The notes beneath the pieces are model-generated. The model saw only the letters and a list, made by a program, of their open reading frames with translations, did no database searches and was not told the origin of the DNA. From Gammaproteobacteria bacterium (GTDB taxonomy: Bacteria > Pseudomonadota > Gammaproteobacteria > Pseudomonadales > Pseudohongiellaceae), in NCBI GenBank assembly GCA_003556835.1, contig PWQG01000332.1:1-8140 (forward strand): a DNA stretch of 8,140 bases, in the 5' to 3' direction. Position 1 is the first letter of the stretch. Each line of letters opens with the position of its first letter. Positions 7,204-8,140 of this stretch are shown piece by piece. A program made the translations under genes and the position numbers.

Positions 7204-8016
7204 ATGCCATTGCAGAAAATTGACAATCGACCGGTCTGGCGCCGCCGCGAGCCCCGCAAGCAGTACAGCATCTGGGCTGGCTGGATGCTGGGCATGATGC
7301 TGTTCACCTGGTGCTGGGCCCTGATCTCACAGAACACCATCTGGGAATTCCTCTACGACGCACCGGCCGCTGGTGCCAGCCTGGTGGGGCGCATGATCCC
7401 GCCGGACTGGAGTGTCACCGGCTCCTTGATGCTGCCGCTGTGGGATACCATCAATATTGCCACCACCGGCACGGCACTGGGCGTGCTGATCGCTTTCCCC
7501 CTGGCCTTCATTGCCGCGCGCAACACGACACCTCATCCGGCCCTGCGCGGCCTGGCCCTGGCCGTCATCGTCAGTTCCCGGTCCATCAATTCCCTGATCT
7601 GGGCCATGTTGTTGGTGACCATCGTAGGGCCGGGCGTGCTGGCTGGCATGTTGGCCATCGCCCTGCGCTCGATCGGTTTTGTCGGCAAGCTGCTGTACGA
7701 GGCCATCGAGGAGATCCCGCCCACTTCGGTGGAAGCCATATCCGCGACCGGAGCCAGTCGTCCCCAGGTGCTGGCCTGGTCGGTCTGGCCGCAGATCCTG
7801 CCGGCCTTTGCGGGCATCACCGTGTATCGCTGGGACATCAACATCCGCGAGTCCACGGTGCTGGGTCTGGTGGGGGCAGGTGGCATTGGTCTGCAGATGA
7901 ATGCGGCGATCAACAACCTGGCCTGGGCGCAGGTGGCTACGGTGTTTGTGCTGATCTTTGCTACGGTCATTCTTTCTGAGTGGGTTTCGGCCAAGGTTCG
8001 GCACGCCGTCATTTAG
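7204..8016 (+). CDS. phnE: Phosphonate/phosphite-type ABC transporter permease, second copy (PhnE family)
   Basis: A 270-residue inner-membrane permease, paralogous to the preceding gene. It has a basic N-terminus (RPVWRRREPRKQ) before the first helix and about six membrane segments. Its EAA loop starts at Glu177 (EAISATGA) and is followed by RWDINIRESTVLGLVGAGGIG-like residues matching the same segment of its neighbour. ATG 7204 is preceded by GAGGGAG (7186-7192), and the gap from the first permease is 29 bases, so it belongs to the same operon. The stop TAG (8014-8016) is followed directly by the non-coding palindromic region, so this is probably the last gene of the transcript. Confidence 0.92.
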   Translation: MPLQKIDNRPVWRRREPRKQYSIWAGWMLGMMLFTWCWALISQNTIWEFLYDAPAAGASLVGRMIPPDWSVTGSLMLPLWDTINIATTGTALGVLIAFPLAFIAARNTTPHPALRGLALAVIVSSRSINSLIWAMLLVTIVGPGVLAGMLAIALRSIGFVGKLLYEAIEEIPPTSVEAISATGASRPQVLAWSVWPQILPAFAGITVYRWDINIRESTVLGLVGAGGIGLQMNAAINNLAWAQVATVFVLIFATVILSEWVSAKVRHAVI

Positions 8017-8040
8017 GCTTCGTAGCCCGCGTCTTTCGGG

Positions 8041-8140
8041 GTTGGGGTGCTGGGCTTCCGGACACGCTCAAGCACATCCCTGTGTCGCTCCGCGGGCGCC
8101 ATCCCTGGCGCCCGAGGGTCCTCCAGCCCAGCACCCCAAC
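8041..8140. repeat. Nested palindromic intergenic element
   Basis: Perfect 16-base inverted arms, GTTGGGGTGCTGGGCT (8041-8056) and its complement (8125-8140), enclose 68 bases. The stem continues after a 3x3 mismatch with GGAC/GTCC (8060-8063 and 8118-8121). Inside are two hairpins: CACA/TGTG (8073-8076, 8081-8084) and the eight-pair CGGGCGCC/GGCGCCCG (8093-8100, 8107-8114). Both carry CATCCCTG across the loop (8075-8082 and 8100-8107), and CGCTC flanks the first hairpin on both sides (8065-8069, 8086-8090). The form resembles dispersed palindromic repeats of gammaproteobacterial intergenic DNA. Copy number cannot be seen here, and the element ends exactly at the window edge, so it could be longer. 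Confidence 0.7.
8093..8114 (+). terminator. GC-rich hairpin downstream of the phn operon, possible transcript end
   Basis: An eight-base-pair stem, CGGGCGCC/GGCGCCCG, has a six-base loop, ATCCCT, and lies 77 bases after the last phn stop codon. No run of T follows, so it is not a canonical Rho-independent terminator. It could still block 3' exonucleases or help end transcription with the surrounding palindrome. Confidence 0.25.

Noticed and set aside
6350..7210. A 286-codon minus-strand frame opposite the first permease.
   Set aside because: It is rich in Asp, Gly, Gln and His with no domain, and mirrors a well-supported permease gene.
8026..8040. A CCCG/CGGG hairpin just before the palindromic element.
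   Set aside because: It has only four pairs and a seven-base loop with no T-run, too weak to call.

Overview
The window looks like part of a gammaproteobacterial chromosome. Base composition is roughly 60% GC over most of the length, gene packing is tight, and the gene families are typical of aerobic Proteobacteria. The lineage is inferred from gene families and general style; no marker gene such as rRNA is present. There are seven genes complete within the window and one cut at its left edge. No tRNA, rRNA, CRISPR array or insertion sequence is visible.

Region 1 (bases 1-3206, plus strand) is the downstream part of an aa3/caa3-type cytochrome c oxidase operon. A fused subunit I+III gene enters from the left edge. 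It overlaps a three-helix small membrane protein by 4 bases, and that gene overlaps a CtaG-type assembly factor by 10 bases. Subunit II, the start of subunit I and the operon promoter would lie to the left of the window.

Region 2 (3228-4402, minus strand, convergent with the oxidase genes) is a two-gene unit. A class I SAM-dependent methyltransferase resembling phospholipid N-methyltransferases (PmtA/KsgA-like fold) is followed 14 bases later by a VTT/DedA (TVP38/TMEM64) membrane protein. This block looks more AT-rich than its surroundings.

Region 3 (4533-8016, plus strand, divergent from region 2) is a complete phosphonate/phosphite-type ABC importer in the order phnD-phnC-phnE-phnE: periplasmic binding protein, ATPase and two permeases. 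Spacing is short and one junction overlaps (GTGA), so it is probably one transcript. No C-P lyase, phosphonatase or phosphite dehydrogenase gene is in the window, so the substrate is open. The 130 bases between the divergent units hold a weak candidate promoter for each direction.

Region 4 (8017-8140) has no gene. It carries a nested palindromic element with 16-base perfect outer arms and two internal hairpins, both of which present the same octamer CATCCCTG around the loop. It may be a dispersed intergenic repeat and may also end the phn transcript.

The most interesting points are this palindrome, the Lys-to-Gln change at the usual K-pathway position of the oxidase, and the pairing of a lipid-methyltransferase-like gene and a membrane-lipid-type VTT gene back to back with a phosphorus-compound importer.
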